The position numbers and the translations under genes were made by a program. A model generated the notes under the pieces. It saw nothing but the letters and a program-made list of their open reading frames with translations, was not told the DNA's origin and did not search any database. From the NCBI RefSeq assembly GCF_004348455.1, contig NZ_SMKA01000067.1, positions 1 through 33,602 of the forward strand: 33,602 bases of DNA, written 5' to 3'. The stretch is from Kribbella albertanoniae. GTDB taxonomy: Bacteria > Actinomycetota > Actinomycetes > Propionibacteriales > Kribbellaceae. Below are positions 1-7,741 of this stretch, in pieces. Numbering within the stretch: position 1 is the stretch's first letter; the number at the start of each line of letters is the position of its first letter.

Positions 1-139
1 GTCAATAAACCCCGCATAGCGGACACCCGTCACCCCGGACCGCCCCCACTGACCAACCTGCCCCAGGCACCCCTCGAGCACCGCTGCCGTGCGTGAAGCA
101 CCCGAGTCGCGAAAAGTTGATCAGTGTTGGCGGTCCGCC

Positions 140-883
140 TCAGAGCACCTGCGAGAGGAACTGCTGGAGGCGGGGGGACTTGGCGGCGGTGAAGATTTGG
201 TCGGGGGCGCCGGATTCGACGACGATGCCGTGGTCCATGAAGGCGACCTGGTCGGCGACTTCGCGGGCGAAGCCCATTTCGTGGGTGACTACGACCATTG
301 TCATGCCGGACTGGGCGAGGTCGGCCATCAGGCTGAGGACGCCCTTGACGAGCTCGGGGTCGAGGGCCGAGGTGGCCTCGTCGAAGAGCATGACCTCGGG
401 CTTCATTGCGAGTGCTCGGGCGATCGCGACCCGTTGCTGCTGACCGCCGGAGAGGTTGCCCGGCCGGGCGTCGGCCTTCTCCGACAGGCCTACGAGCTCC
501 AGTTGCTCGAGGGCCGCGGATCGTGCTTGCGCGGTGTCGAGCTTCTTCAGCTTGCGGAGCGGGAGGGTGATGTTCTCGACGACGGTCTTGTGCGGGAACA
601 GGTTGAAGTGCTGGAAGACCATGCCGATCCGGCGTCGCAGCACATCAGGGTTCCCGCTCAGGACCGATGTTCCGCCGAGCAGCACGTCGCCGGCCTCCGG
701 CTCGATCAGGCGGTTGATCGTCCGCAGCAGGGTCGATTTCCCCGAGCCGGACGGCCCGATCACGCACGCCGTACGGCCAGCCGGTACGGCGAGGTCGACG
801 CCGCGCAGGACCTTGTTCGTACCGAAGGCGAGCTCGACGCCGCGAACTTCGAGGCTCGCGGCGAGCTCAACGGTGGTCGGCAT
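140..883 (-). CDS. Polar amino-acid ABC transporter ATP-binding protein
   Basis: This 247-residue protein is the cytoplasmic ATPase of a polar amino-acid (PAAT, GlnQ/HisP-like) importer and would power uptake through the adjacent permease. The Walker A motif GPSGSGKST is at residues 43-51, the ABC signature LSGGQ at 144-148, and Walker B VMLFDE at 164-169, followed by TSALD and the switch histidine in VVTHEMG. Length is normal for the family. The ATG start has a good ribosome site (GGAGGAG, 7 nt away) lying inside the end of the permease gene, so the two genes overlap by 17 bp and are probably translationally coupled. It is the last gene of a binding protein-permease-ATPase operon. The substrate cannot be read from the ATPase. 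Confidence 0.95.
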   Translation of the reverse strand: MPTTVELAASLEVRGVELAFGTNKVLRGVDLAVPAGRTACVIGPSGSGKSTLLRTINRLIEPEAGDVLLGGTSVLSGNPDVLRRRIGMVFQHFNLFPHKTVVENITLPLRKLKKLDTAQARSAALEQLELVGLSEKADARPGNLSGGQQQRVAIARALAMKPEVMLFDEATSALDPELVKGVLSLMADLAQSGMTMVVVTHEMGFAREVADQVAFMDHGIVVESGAPDQIFTAAKSPRLQQFLSQVL

Positions 884-1619
884 ACGCGGGCTCCTCCAGT
901 ACGGCGGTGTCGGTGGGCCGGCCCTCGCGCAGCCGCTTGTCGATGTAGTTCACGAGGTGCGTGAGCGGGATCGTGATCACCAGGTAGAAGATGCCGGCCA
1001 GCAGCAGCGGCGACAGGTTGCCGTCCGTCGCGGCGGAGTCCTGCCCGATCCGGAACAGCTCACGCTGACTCGCGAGCAGGCCCAGGAAGTAGACCAGGCT
1101 CGACTCCTTCACCAGCGCGATGAACTGGTTCACCAATGCGGGCAGCACCCGGCGGATACCTTGCGGGATCACGACCAGCCGCATGCCGTTGGTGTAGCTG
1201 AAGCCGAGTGCCCGCGCGGCCTCCAGCTGCCCCTTCTCGACGCTCTGGATCCCGGAGCGGAAGATCTCCCCGATGTACGCCGACGCGATCAGCGACAGCG
1301 CCAGAATCCCCAATGGATAAGGGTTCGGGCCCCACCAGTGCCGGGTGATCGGGGACAGGCCCTGCCCGATCAGCAGGATGGTCAGGATCGCCGGCAGTCC
1401 GCGGAAGATGTCGGTGTAGATCTTGGCTGGCCACCGCAACCAGCGCTTCTTCGACAGGGCGAAGACCGCCACGATCATGCCGAGCACAGTGCCCAGCACG
1501 ACCGAGGCGGCCGCCAGGATCAGCGTGTTGACCAGTCCCACCTTGAGCATCTCGGGCAGGACTGCCTTCATCGACTCCCAGTCGAGGAAGGTGTCGTTCA
1601 GCGTGGACCAGACGTCCAT
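867..1619 (-). CDS. Polar amino-acid ABC transporter permease
   Basis: This 250-residue inner-membrane protein is the permease of the amino-acid importer. It has several hydrophobic helices, the first starting near residue 23, and the PAAT permease EAA loop is visible around residue 150 (EAARALGFSYTNGMRLVVIP). Only one permease gene is present, so it probably works as a homodimer. The ATG start is preceded by GAGGGG at 7 nt spacing. It lies 29 bp downstream of the binding-protein gene and overlaps the ATPase gene. Family assignment is firm; the substrate is unknown. Confidence 0.94.
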   Translation of the reverse strand: MDVWSTLNDTFLDWESMKAVLPEMLKVGLVNTLILAAASVVLGTVLGMIVAVFALSKKRWLRWPAKIYTDIFRGLPAILTILLIGQGLSPITRHWWGPNPYPLGILALSLIASAYIGEIFRSGIQSVEKGQLEAARALGFSYTNGMRLVVIPQGIRRVLPALVNQFIALVKESSLVYFLGLLASQRELFRIGQDSAATDGNLSPLLLAGIFYLVITIPLTHLVNYIDKRLREGRPTDTAVLEEPAYADHR

Positions 1620-1648
1620 ACCTGTTCCCCTCGGCCCGCCTCGTCCTA

Positions 1649-2503
1649 TCAGGCTTTGGGCGCCGTGAACTTAACAGTGCCACTACCCGGCTTGAACGAC
1701 TCCGGTACGGCGCGGCCCGGGTAGTACTGCTCGACCAGCTTCGTCCAGGTGCCGTCGGCGATGACCTCGTCGAGTGCCTTGTTCACGGCCTCGCGCAGCT
1801 TGTCGTTGCTCTTGGCCACCGCGTACGCCGTCGGTGCGGAGCTCAGCTCCTTGGCCGCCAGGATGACCACGCCGCCGCCCTGCTCCTTGGCCATCTTCTC
1901 GCCGATCTCGGCCGGCGAGATCCACGCATCCGCCGTACCGGCCTTGAGCTGGCCGACGGCGGCGTTGTAGTTCGGCACGCGAACCGGGTCGAGGTTCTTA
2001 CTTGTCGCGTAGTCGTCCTGGACGGTGCCCTGGACCACCACCACGCGCTTGCCGCCGAGCTGGTCGAACTTCGTGATGCCCGAGGTCTTGGTGGTGTTCA
2101 GACCGAGGTAGCCGAAGTCGTAGCCATTGCTGAAGGCAACCGTCTTCTTGCGGGCCTCGGTGATGGTGATCGACGAGCTGCCGAGGTCGAACTGGCCGCC
2201 GTTCACCTGGGACAGCAGCGCGGAGAAGTCGGTCCCGACGAACTCGGGCTTCAGGTTCAGCTTGGCCGCGACCGCGGTGATCAGGTCGTTGTCGAACCCG
2301 GTGAACTTGCCGTCCTTGACGTACACGTTCGGCGGCGCGTCGGTGAGCGTGCCGATCCGCAGCGTGCCGGCCTTGAGCAGACCGAGGTCCGGCCCGCTCG
2401 CGGCCTGGTCGTCACCGCTGCCGCAGGCAACCATCGACAAGGCCAGCGTCAGCACGGCTCCGGCAGCGGTCAGACGACGGAAAGGAGCGCTGAAGGCGCG
2501 CAC
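1649..2503 (-). CDS. Amino-acid ABC transporter substrate-binding lipoprotein
   Basis: This 284-residue extracytoplasmic binding protein (SBP_bac_3 type) would capture a polar amino acid for the downstream permease and ATPase. The N-terminus has twin arginines at residues 9-10, a hydrophobic core and a lipobox-like MVAC with Cys27, predicting a lipoprotein. The body shows family landmarks such as GTLRIG, FTGFDNDLITAVAAKL and DLGSSSITITEARKK. I chose the GTG at 2503 because AAGGAG lies 6 nt before it and it places the signal peptide at the terminus. The frame stays open far upstream, including an ATG at 2587 that would add 28 residues with three cysteines. A cystine substrate is possible but not shown by the sequence. 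Confidence 0.92.
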   Translation of the reverse strand: MRAFSAPFRRLTAAGAVLTLALSMVACGSGDDQAASGPDLGLLKAGTLRIGTLTDAPPNVYVKDGKFTGFDNDLITAVAAKLNLKPEFVGTDFSALLSQVNGGQFDLGSSSITITEARKKTVAFSNGYDFGYLGLNTTKTSGITKFDQLGGKRVVVVQGTVQDDYATSKNLDPVRVPNYNAAVGQLKAGTADAWISPAEIGEKMAKEQGGGVVILAAKELSSAPTAYAVAKSNDKLREAVNKALDEVIADGTWTKLVEQYYPGRAVPESFKPGSGTVKFTAPKA

Positions 2504-2567
2504 GGGTGTCTCCTTACAACAGTCAAGTGGTACGCAGGGCGAACCACCCCGCCGGTGAGAAGCCAAC

Positions 2568-2584
2568 ACCACCTCGGCGGTGGT
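2568..2584. repeat. Short hairpin upstream of the amino-acid binding protein
   Basis: ACCACC at 2568-2573 pairs with GGTGGT at 2579-2584 around a 5-nt loop. It lies in the 203-bp gap between the binding-protein start and the toxin-antitoxin genes, in the probable 5' leader of the importer mRNA. It may be a leader structure or chance; no known riboswitch family is recognisable here. Confidence 0.3.
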
Positions 2585-2670
2585 CATTCCCCTTCGACAC
2601 CCACTGAGACGGCGCCGCAATGTCCACTGATTCTGTGGTAAATGAAGCGCCCTGAGGCATCTACTGCAAC

Positions 2671-2699
2671 TTGAAATGCAGCAAGGCGTGATGCATGAT
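2671..2699 (+). promoter_or_regulatory. Candidate sigma-70-type promoter of the toxin-antitoxin pair
   Basis: TTGAAA at 2671-2676 (5 of 6 matches to TTGACA) is separated by 17 nt from CATGAT at 2694-2699 (4 of 6 matches to TATAAT). The antitoxin ATG at 2707 lies 7 nt past the -10 box, so transcription would start at or next to the start codon and the mRNA would be leaderless. This agrees with the weak ribosome site in front of that gene. Prediction by inspection only. Confidence 0.4.
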
Positions 2700-2706
2700 G
2701 TGAGGC

Positions 2707-3012
2707 ATGGAAACTGTCGACCGATCCCCGGCGACGCGAAAGTCGCTGCCATTGTCCGAGCGCGACCTGCGCGATCTCGCCGTGCTGCGCGGCTCCGAGG
2801 CTCACCGAGCTGCATTGGCCGAGTTGACGCACGTGCACATCAGCGAGACGACCAGTGAGGCGGTCCTGTTGCAAACTGTTCTGGAGGCCGGCCTGAAGGC
2901 CGTCGCGGATCTGGTGGAGGCAGACGGGTATGCACGGATCGCCCACGAGGTCGTCCATGAGGACCGGCAGGCGGTGGCTCGGCGTCGCCGCCCCTCCTGG
3001 GCCGACGAGTGA
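2707..3012 (+). CDS. Putative antitoxin of a MazEF-like pair
   Basis: This 101-residue protein has no domain I can name with confidence. It is charged, predicted largely helical, and has a very basic segment near the end (RQAVARRRRPSW). The antitoxin role is inferred from position: its TGA stop overlaps by 4 bp the GTG start of a MazF/PemK-like toxin gene, the usual upstream-antitoxin arrangement. The ATG at 2707 has only a weak, too-close ribosome site, but a promoter-like pair places the transcript start near this codon. I do not see a clear AbrB or ribbon-helix-helix motif, so its DNA-binding class is open. Confidence 0.6.
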   Translation: METVDRSPATRKSLPLSERDLRDLAVLRGSEAHRAALAELTHVHISETTSEAVLLQTVLEAGLKAVADLVEADGYARIAHEVVHEDRQAVARRRRPSWADE

Positions 3013-3332
3013 GCTGGCCCTTGGTGCGGGGGCAGGTGGTCCGGGCCGATCTGGGTCTCGATGAGCCGAAGTTGTTCGTCGTCGTGTCGAACAACCGCCG
3101 CAATCAGCATCTCCAGCAGGTCCTGGCAGCACGTCTGACGACGACCGCCAAACCGCTGATCCCCAGCATCGTCGAGTTGGTTCACCCGGAGGCGTTCGTC
3201 GGACGCGCAGTCTGTGACGACATCGTGGAGCTTTATGCGGACGAGGTCCTCGGTGTTGTCGGCGGGCTGTCGCCGGCCGCGATGCGGGCGATCAATTCCG
3301 GCCTGGCCGCGGCGCTGGGGATGTCCGACTGA
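3009..3332 (+). CDS. MazF/PemK-type mRNA interferase toxin
   Basis: This 107-residue protein resembles the small beta-barrel MazF/PemK endoribonucleases, which cleave mRNA at short motifs and are held inactive by a cognate antitoxin. The N-terminal RGQVVRADLG followed by LFVVVSNNRRN matches the family's RGEVWxxDLG...RPVLVVSNDxxN pattern, and RLTTT matches the following conserved strand. The usual G-x-RP stretch is replaced by EPKLF, so it is a divergent member. The GTG start overlaps the upstream stop, implying translational coupling that would keep toxin below antitoxin. Activity cannot be judged from sequence. Confidence 0.72.
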   Translation: MSWPLVRGQVVRADLGLDEPKLFVVVSNNRRNQHLQQVLAARLTTTAKPLIPSIVELVHPEAFVGRAVCDDIVELYADEVLGVVGGLSPAAMRAINSGLAAALGMSD

Positions 3333-3417
3333 CGGATAGCCGGCATGGATCAGCATGTGACCTAGGTCGTGGCTCAGATTGCTGCGCCGTGCATACTGGA
3401 GTCGCGAGTGAACCCAC

Positions 3418-3552
3418 TCGCGTGCTCCGGGGTCGGTGAAATTCCGAGCCGGCGGTGATAGTCCGCGACCCGGCTGCTGCAGTTCGGCGGCCGGTTGACC
3501 TGGTGGAATTCCGGGACCGACGGTGAAAGTCCGGATGGGAGGCAGCACGCGA
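3418..3552 (+). ncRNA. FMN riboswitch (RFN element)
   Basis: This is a textbook RFN element. The closing stem P1 pairs 3418-3426 with 3544-3552 (9 bp). Between them lie the conserved blocks GGGTCGGTGAAATTCCGA, GGCGGTGATAGTCCGCGAC, TGGTGGAATTCCGGGACCGA and CGGTGAAAGTCCGGATGGGA (3429-3540). FMN binding would lower expression of the ribDEMBAH operon. No strong terminator with a U-run follows. The 144-nt expression platform contains a perfect CAGGCC-AA-GGCCTG palindrome (3590-3603) and a weak pairing of GTCC at 3673 with GGAC over the ribD ribosome site, so control of translation initiation is more likely. Region 3333-3417 before it holds only a weak -10-like CATACT at 3392. Confidence 0.97.
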
Positions 3553-3696
3553 TCGGCGGGAGAGCTCCGACGTTCGCGGATGTCGTGCCCAGGCCAAGGC
3601 CTGCGCACAGCTGAGCGGTCGCCCGGAGAGCTGCGTCGGTCGCAGGTGTTTGTTTCTTCGGCCCCGGTGTGCGTCCGTGACGACGAGGGACCGTAA

Positions 3697-4749
3697 GTGA
3701 CGAACGCAGGGCCTCACGCAGCGCCGAATTCAGGGCCGATCGACGTCGCCTGGATGCGGCGCGCGATCGAGCTGGCCGCCCGCGGCATCGGCAGCACCCA
3801 CCCGAACCCGGTGGTCGGCTGCGTGATCACGGCCGCCGACGGCAATCCGGCCGGCGAGGGTTTCCACGCCGTTGCCGGTGGCCCGCATGCCGAGGTCGAG
3901 GCGCTGCGGATGGCGGGACCACGAGCACGCGGCGGTACGGCGTACGTGACGCTCGAGCCGTGTAATCACACCGGCCGGACCGGACCGTGTGCCGATGCGT
4001 TGATCGAGGCCGGTGTGGCCCGCGTGGTGTACGCCGTCCCGGATCCGAACCGGCAGGCGTCCGGCGGTGGTGACAAGCTGCGCAGCAAGAACATCCAGGT
4101 CGAGCAGGGCCTCCTGCAAGCCGAGGCTGAGGCCGGCAATCACATCTGGCTGCACAGCGTACGGACCGGTCGCCCCTTCGTGACCTGGAAGTTCGCGACC
4201 ACGCTGGACGGTCGCTCGGCTGCTCCGGATCGCACCAGCAAGTGGATCACCGGGCCGGCCGCGCGGGCCGACGTACACCGTCATCGGGCCGAGTGCGACG
4301 CGATCGCGGTCGGGACGCAGACCGTGCTCTCCGACGATCCTGAACTCACAGTTCGCGACTCCGACGACGTACCGGCGCCGCGGCAGCCGCTGCGTGTGGT
4401 GGTCGGCGATCGGGAGATCCCGGCGACGGCGAAGGTCCGCAACGACCGGGCAGAGACGCTGCTGCTGCCCACCCACGACCCTGCCGAGGTGCTGCGGCAG
4501 CTGGACGATCGCCAGATCCGGCACCTCTGGCTCGAAGGCGGCCCGACGCTGGCCGCCGCATTCCTGCGCGCCGGTCTGGTCGATCAGATCGTCGCGTACG
4601 TCGCTCCGGCCGTCCTCGGCTCCGGGTTCGCCGCGATCGGTGACCTCGGCGCGGAATCGATCGACCACCTGCGGCGCTTCAACCTCTTGGACGTCACCCG
4701 CCTCGGCGACGACGTCCGGCTGACCCTGTCTCCCCTGGGAGGGAAGTAG
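3697..4749 (+). CDS. ribD: Riboflavin biosynthesis deaminase/reductase RibD
   Basis: This 350-residue bifunctional enzyme deaminates the diaminohydroxyribosylaminopyrimidine phosphate and then reduces its ribose side chain, the second and third steps of the GTP branch of riboflavin synthesis. The deaminase domain occupies about residues 15-145 with the zinc site HAE (64-66) and Cys89 and Cys98 in PCNHTGRTGPC; the RibD_C reductase domain fills about 150-345 (WKFATTLDGRSA, WLEGGPTLAAAFL). The GTG start is preceded by GAGGGA at 6 nt. It is the first gene after the FMN riboswitch, and ribE begins directly after its stop codon. Confidence 0.96.
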   Translation: MTNAGPHAAPNSGPIDVAWMRRAIELAARGIGSTHPNPVVGCVITAADGNPAGEGFHAVAGGPHAEVEALRMAGPRARGGTAYVTLEPCNHTGRTGPCADALIEAGVARVVYAVPDPNRQASGGGDKLRSKNIQVEQGLLQAEAEAGNHIWLHSVRTGRPFVTWKFATTLDGRSAAPDRTSKWITGPAARADVHRHRAECDAIAVGTQTVLSDDPELTVRDSDDVPAPRQPLRVVVGDREIPATAKVRNDRAETLLLPTHDPAEVLRQLDDRQIRHLWLEGGPTLAAAFLRAGLVDQIVAYVAPAVLGSGFAAIGDLGAESIDHLRRFNLLDVTRLGDDVRLTLSPLGGK

Positions 4750-5358
4750 ATGTTCACCGGAATCATCGAGGAACTCGGCACCGTCGAGGCGCTCGACCTG
4801 CTCGACGGCGACGCGGCCCGGCTCACCATCCGTGGGCCCAAGGTGACCGAGGACGCCGGCCACGGCGACTCGATCGCGGTCAACGGCTGCTGCCTGACAG
4901 TCGTCGAGTATGGCGACGGCCTGTTCACCGCCGACGTGATGCGCGAGACATTGCGCCGTACCAGCCTGGGTGGGATCGAGAAGGGCTCGAAGGTCAACCT
5001 GGAGCGCGCGGTCACCGCACACGCCAGGCTCGGCGGTCATATCGTGCAGGGCCACGTGGACGGCGTCGGCACGATCGCGAGCCGGACCCCGTCCGAGCAC
5101 TGGGAGGACGTCCGGATCGCGGCCGGTCCGGAGATCCTCAAGTACATCGCGGAGAAAGGCTCGATCGCTGTCGACGGGGTCTCGCTGACCGTCACCGATG
5201 TCGACGACGAGACCGGCACTTTCGGGATCAGCCTGATCCCGACCACGCTCGAGCTGACCGTGCTCGGCGGCAACAAGGTCGGCGACACGGTCAACCTCGA
5301 GGTCGACGTCATCGCCAAGTACGTCGAGCGCCTACTGGTTGCCGGCGGCACCAAGTGA
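4750..5358 (+). CDS. ribE: Riboflavin synthase alpha chain
   Basis: This 202-residue enzyme dismutates two molecules of 6,7-dimethyl-8-ribityllumazine to riboflavin and the ribitylaminouracil intermediate. It shows the two tandem lumazine-binding barrels: one begins with MFTGIIEELG, with NGCCLTV at about 45-51, the second contains GGHIVQGHVDG (95-105) and VDGVSLTVTDV. Length is typical of the trimeric alpha-type synthase. The ATG follows the ribD TAG without a gap, and GGGAGGG at the end of ribD serves as its ribosome site. The gene is often named ribC or ribB in other naming schemes. Confidence 0.96.
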   Translation: MFTGIIEELGTVEALDLLDGDAARLTIRGPKVTEDAGHGDSIAVNGCCLTVVEYGDGLFTADVMRETLRRTSLGGIEKGSKVNLERAVTAHARLGGHIVQGHVDGVGTIASRTPSEHWEDVRIAAGPEILKYIAEKGSIAVDGVSLTVTDVDDETGTFGISLIPTTLELTVLGGNKVGDTVNLEVDVIAKYVERLLVAGGTK

Positions 5359-6029
5359 ACGCGATTGAGTGGTTGCTGCACGCGCATGTGACGATCGGCG
5401 GCTCGGAGTTGCGGGTGCGCGAGATCGTCGGCAACGTCTTCGGTCTGGCGAGTGCCCTGCTCGGGATGCGCCGGCTGGTCTCGGCCTGGCCGGTGGGCAT
5501 CATCGGTAACGTGCTGCTGTTCACCGTGTTCGTCGGCGGCATCTTCGGTACGCCGGAGGACAAGGACCTGTGGGGCCAGGCCGGACGGCAGGTGTTCTTC
5601 TTCGTCCTGAGCGTCTACGGGTGGTACCAGTGGTACCAGACCCGCCACCACGGTGCGGCCGTTGCAGTGCGACCGCGCTGGGCGACCGGGCGGGAGCGGC
5701 TCGAGCTGCTCGGGATCGGCGTGGCGCTCTACGCGATCGGCTTCTTCGTACTGCGGGCACTGGGTTCCTGGGGTCCGCAGTGGGATGCGTGGATCCTCAC
5801 CGGCTCGATCCTGGCGACGTACGGGATGGCGCGTGGGTACGTCGAGTTCTGGCTGATCTGGATCGCGGTCGACCTGGTCGGCGTACCGCTGCTGATCCAG
5901 GCGGAGTTCTATCCGTCGGCCGCGATGTACGTGATCTACGGACTGTTCTGCGTCGTGGGCTTCGCGTCGTGGTGGAAGATTCAGAATCGTGAGCGGGTCA
6001 CTCCGCCGGAAGCTGTGGTGGTGGGTTAA
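5355..6029 (+). CDS. ribM: RibM/PnuX-type riboflavin transporter (PnuC family)
   Basis: This 224-residue integral membrane protein belongs to the PnuC family of facilitators. Several hydrophobic helices are visible, with the family's tryptophan-rich signatures WPVGIIGNVLLFTVF and YGWYQWYQ. Classical PnuC carries nicotinamide riboside, but actinobacterial members inside riboflavin operons (RibM/PnuX of Streptomyces and Corynebacterium) import riboflavin. The position between ribE and ribBA, under one FMN riboswitch, supports the riboflavin role. GTG at 5355 overlaps the ribE stop by 4 bp and the next gene starts directly after its TAA. Substrate is inferred from context. Confidence 0.85.
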   Translation: MNAIEWLLHAHVTIGGSELRVREIVGNVFGLASALLGMRRLVSAWPVGIIGNVLLFTVFVGGIFGTPEDKDLWGQAGRQVFFFVLSVYGWYQWYQTRHHGAAVAVRPRWATGRERLELLGIGVALYAIGFFVLRALGSWGPQWDAWILTGSILATYGMARGYVEFWLIWIAVDLVGVPLLIQAEFYPSAAMYVIYGLFCVVGFASWWKIQNRERVTPPEAVVVG

Positions 6030-7268
6030 ATGGGCGACGTGCTGAAGCTCGACACGATCGAGCATGCGATCGACGAGATCCGGGCCGGGCGGCCGGTCGT
6101 CGTGGTCGACGACGAGGACCGGGAGAACGAGGGCGACCTGATCTTCGCCGCCTCCAAGGCGACCCCGGAGCTGCTGGCGTTCCTGATCCGGTACAGCTCG
6201 GGTGTCGTCTGCGTGCCGATGGAAGGTGCGGAGCTGGACCGGCTCGGCATCCCTTTGATGACCCCGCACAACCGTGAGCGGATGCGGACGGCGTACACGA
6301 TCTCGGTCGATGCGCGGGACGGCATCACGACCGGGATCTCGGCGGCGGACCGGGCGCGGACGATTCGGGTGCTGTCCGATTCGGCCTCTGAGTCCTACGA
6401 CTTGGTGCAGCCCGGGCACATTTTCCCGCTGCGAGCGCGGGAGGGCGGCGTACTGGCTCGTCCTGGTCACACCGAGGCTTCCGTCGATCTGGCCCGTCTT
6501 GCCGGGCTGAACACGACGGCGGTGATCTCCGAGCTGGTGAACGACGACGGCACCATGAAGCGCGGTCAGGATCTGCGGACGTTCGCCGACGAGCACGGGC
6601 TGGTGCTGGTGTCGATCGAGGACCTGATCCAGTACCGGCGTCGTACCGAGGTCCAGGTCGAGCGGGTCGCGACCACGACCCTCCCCACCCGGTACGGCGA
6701 TTTTGTTGCCCACGGCTACCGAAACACGGTGGACGGTTCGGAGCAGCTGGCGCTGGTTCGGGGCGATCTGAAGGACGGGCCGGTGCTGGCTCGGTTGCAC
6801 TCGGAGTGCTTGACCGGGGACGTCTTCGGGTCGCTGCGGTGTGACTGTGGTCCGCAGCTCGACGAAGCGATGCGGCAGGTCGCGGCCGAAGGTGGTGTGG
6901 TGGTCTACCTCCGCGGTCACGAGGGCCGGGGGATCGGACTGCTGCACAAGCTGCAGGCCTACGAACTGCAGGACGCAGGTCGGGACACGGTCGAGGCGAA
7001 CCTCGACCTCGGACTGCCTGCCGACGCTCGCGATTACGCCGCCGGCGCGCAGATCCTGGCGGACCTGGGCGTGAGCGAGGTGCGGCTGCTGACGAACAAC
7101 CCGGACAAGGTGTCGGGCGTCCAGGGGTACGGGATCGACGTGGTCGAGCGGCGCAGCATCTCCATCGACCCGACCGAACACAACCTGCGCTACCTGCGCA
7201 CCAAACGCGACCGCATGGGCCACCACCTACCTGGTAGTCCTTCTACTGATGAACAAGGAGCCGGCTGA
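6030..7268 (+). CDS. ribBA: Bifunctional DHBP synthase / GTP cyclohydrolase II
   Basis: This 412-residue fusion supplies both precursors of riboflavin. The N-terminal domain (about 1-205) makes 3,4-dihydroxy-2-butanone 4-phosphate from ribulose 5-phosphate and has the metal-binding DEDRENEGDL (28-37) and GHTEASVDL (His147). The C-terminal domain (about 208-405) opens GTP and has the zinc cysteines Cys260, Cys271 and Cys273 in CLTGDVFGSLRCDCG plus GHEGRGIGL. All key residues of both halves are present, so both activities are expected. The ATG follows the ribM stop directly, and the TGA shares one base with the ribH ATG. Confidence 0.96.
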   Translation: MGDVLKLDTIEHAIDEIRAGRPVVVVDDEDRENEGDLIFAASKATPELLAFLIRYSSGVVCVPMEGAELDRLGIPLMTPHNRERMRTAYTISVDARDGITTGISAADRARTIRVLSDSASESYDLVQPGHIFPLRAREGGVLARPGHTEASVDLARLAGLNTTAVISELVNDDGTMKRGQDLRTFADEHGLVLVSIEDLIQYRRRTEVQVERVATTTLPTRYGDFVAHGYRNTVDGSEQLALVRGDLKDGPVLARLHSECLTGDVFGSLRCDCGPQLDEAMRQVAAEGGVVVYLRGHEGRGIGLLHKLQAYELQDAGRDTVEANLDLGLPADARDYAAGAQILADLGVSEVRLLTNNPDKVSGVQGYGIDVVERRSISIDPTEHNLRYLRTKRDRMGHHLPGSPSTDEQGAG

Positions 7269-7738
7269 TGTCGGGTAGTGGAGCACCAACGATCGAGGTA
7301 CCCCGCGCCGAAGGAGCCCGCGTCGCCATCGTCGCCGCCCAGTGGCACCCGAAGGTCACCGACGCCCTGGTCGCCGGCGCTGAACGAGCCCTGGCCGATT
7401 CCGGCGTTACGAACTACACGGTGATCAGGGTTCCGGGCTCCTTTGAGCTCCCGGTTGCGTCCCTGCACGCATCCAAGGCCGGCTACTCCGCAGTGATCGC
7501 GCTGGGCGTGGTCATCCGCGGTGACACGCCGCACTTCGAATACGTCTGCCAGGCGACCACCGACGGTCTGATGCAGGTCGCTGTCACCACCGGTACACCG
7601 ATCGGCTTCGGTGTCCTCACTTGCGACAACGATCCCCAGGCCCTGGACCGCGCAGGCCTGCCGGACAGCCGGGAGGACAAGGGTTACGAAGCGACCCAGG
7701 CTGCGTTGTCGACTCTGATGGCCGTGCGAGGGCTGTGA
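7268..7738 (+). CDS. ribH: 6,7-dimethyl-8-ribityllumazine synthase
   Basis: This 156-residue enzyme condenses the ribitylaminouracil with dihydroxybutanone phosphate to give lumazine, the substrate of RibE. Landmarks are RVPGSFELP (54-62), ALGVVIRGDTPHFEYV with the catalytic His89, and PIGFGVLTCDN. Length is normal for the icosahedral enzyme. A ribosome site (AAGGAG) lies just before the ATG, which overlaps the ribBA stop by one base. It ends the operon; a long inverted repeat starts four bases after its stop. The flavokinase gene ribF is not in this window. Confidence 0.96.
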   Translation: MSGSGAPTIEVPRAEGARVAIVAAQWHPKVTDALVAGAERALADSGVTNYTVIRVPGSFELPVASLHASKAGYSAVIALGVVIRGDTPHFEYVCQATTDGLMQVAVTTGTPIGFGVLTCDNDPQALDRAGLPDSREDKGYEATQAALSTLMAVRGL

Positions 7739-7741
7739 CCT

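Noticed and set aside
1..139. Possible gene at the left edge
   Set aside because: The frames starting near 89 and 93 run antisense through the ABC ATPase gene. I see no feature I can support in 1-139.
2587..2815. Longer binding-protein start at 2815 or 2587
   Set aside because: It would bury the lipoprotein signal peptide inside the protein; GTG 2503 has a proper ribosome site and correct signal placement.
3553..3696. Intrinsic terminator in the FMN riboswitch platform
   Set aside because: CAGGCC-AA-GGCCTG is a palindrome but too tight for a good hairpin and has no following U-run.
5037..7226. 729-codon open frame on the minus strand across ribE, ribM and ribBA
   Set aside because: It is antisense to three firmly identified rib genes; GC-rich third positions keep reverse frames open. 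Its protein is low-complexity, rich in Arg, Asp, His and Gln, with no recognisable domain.
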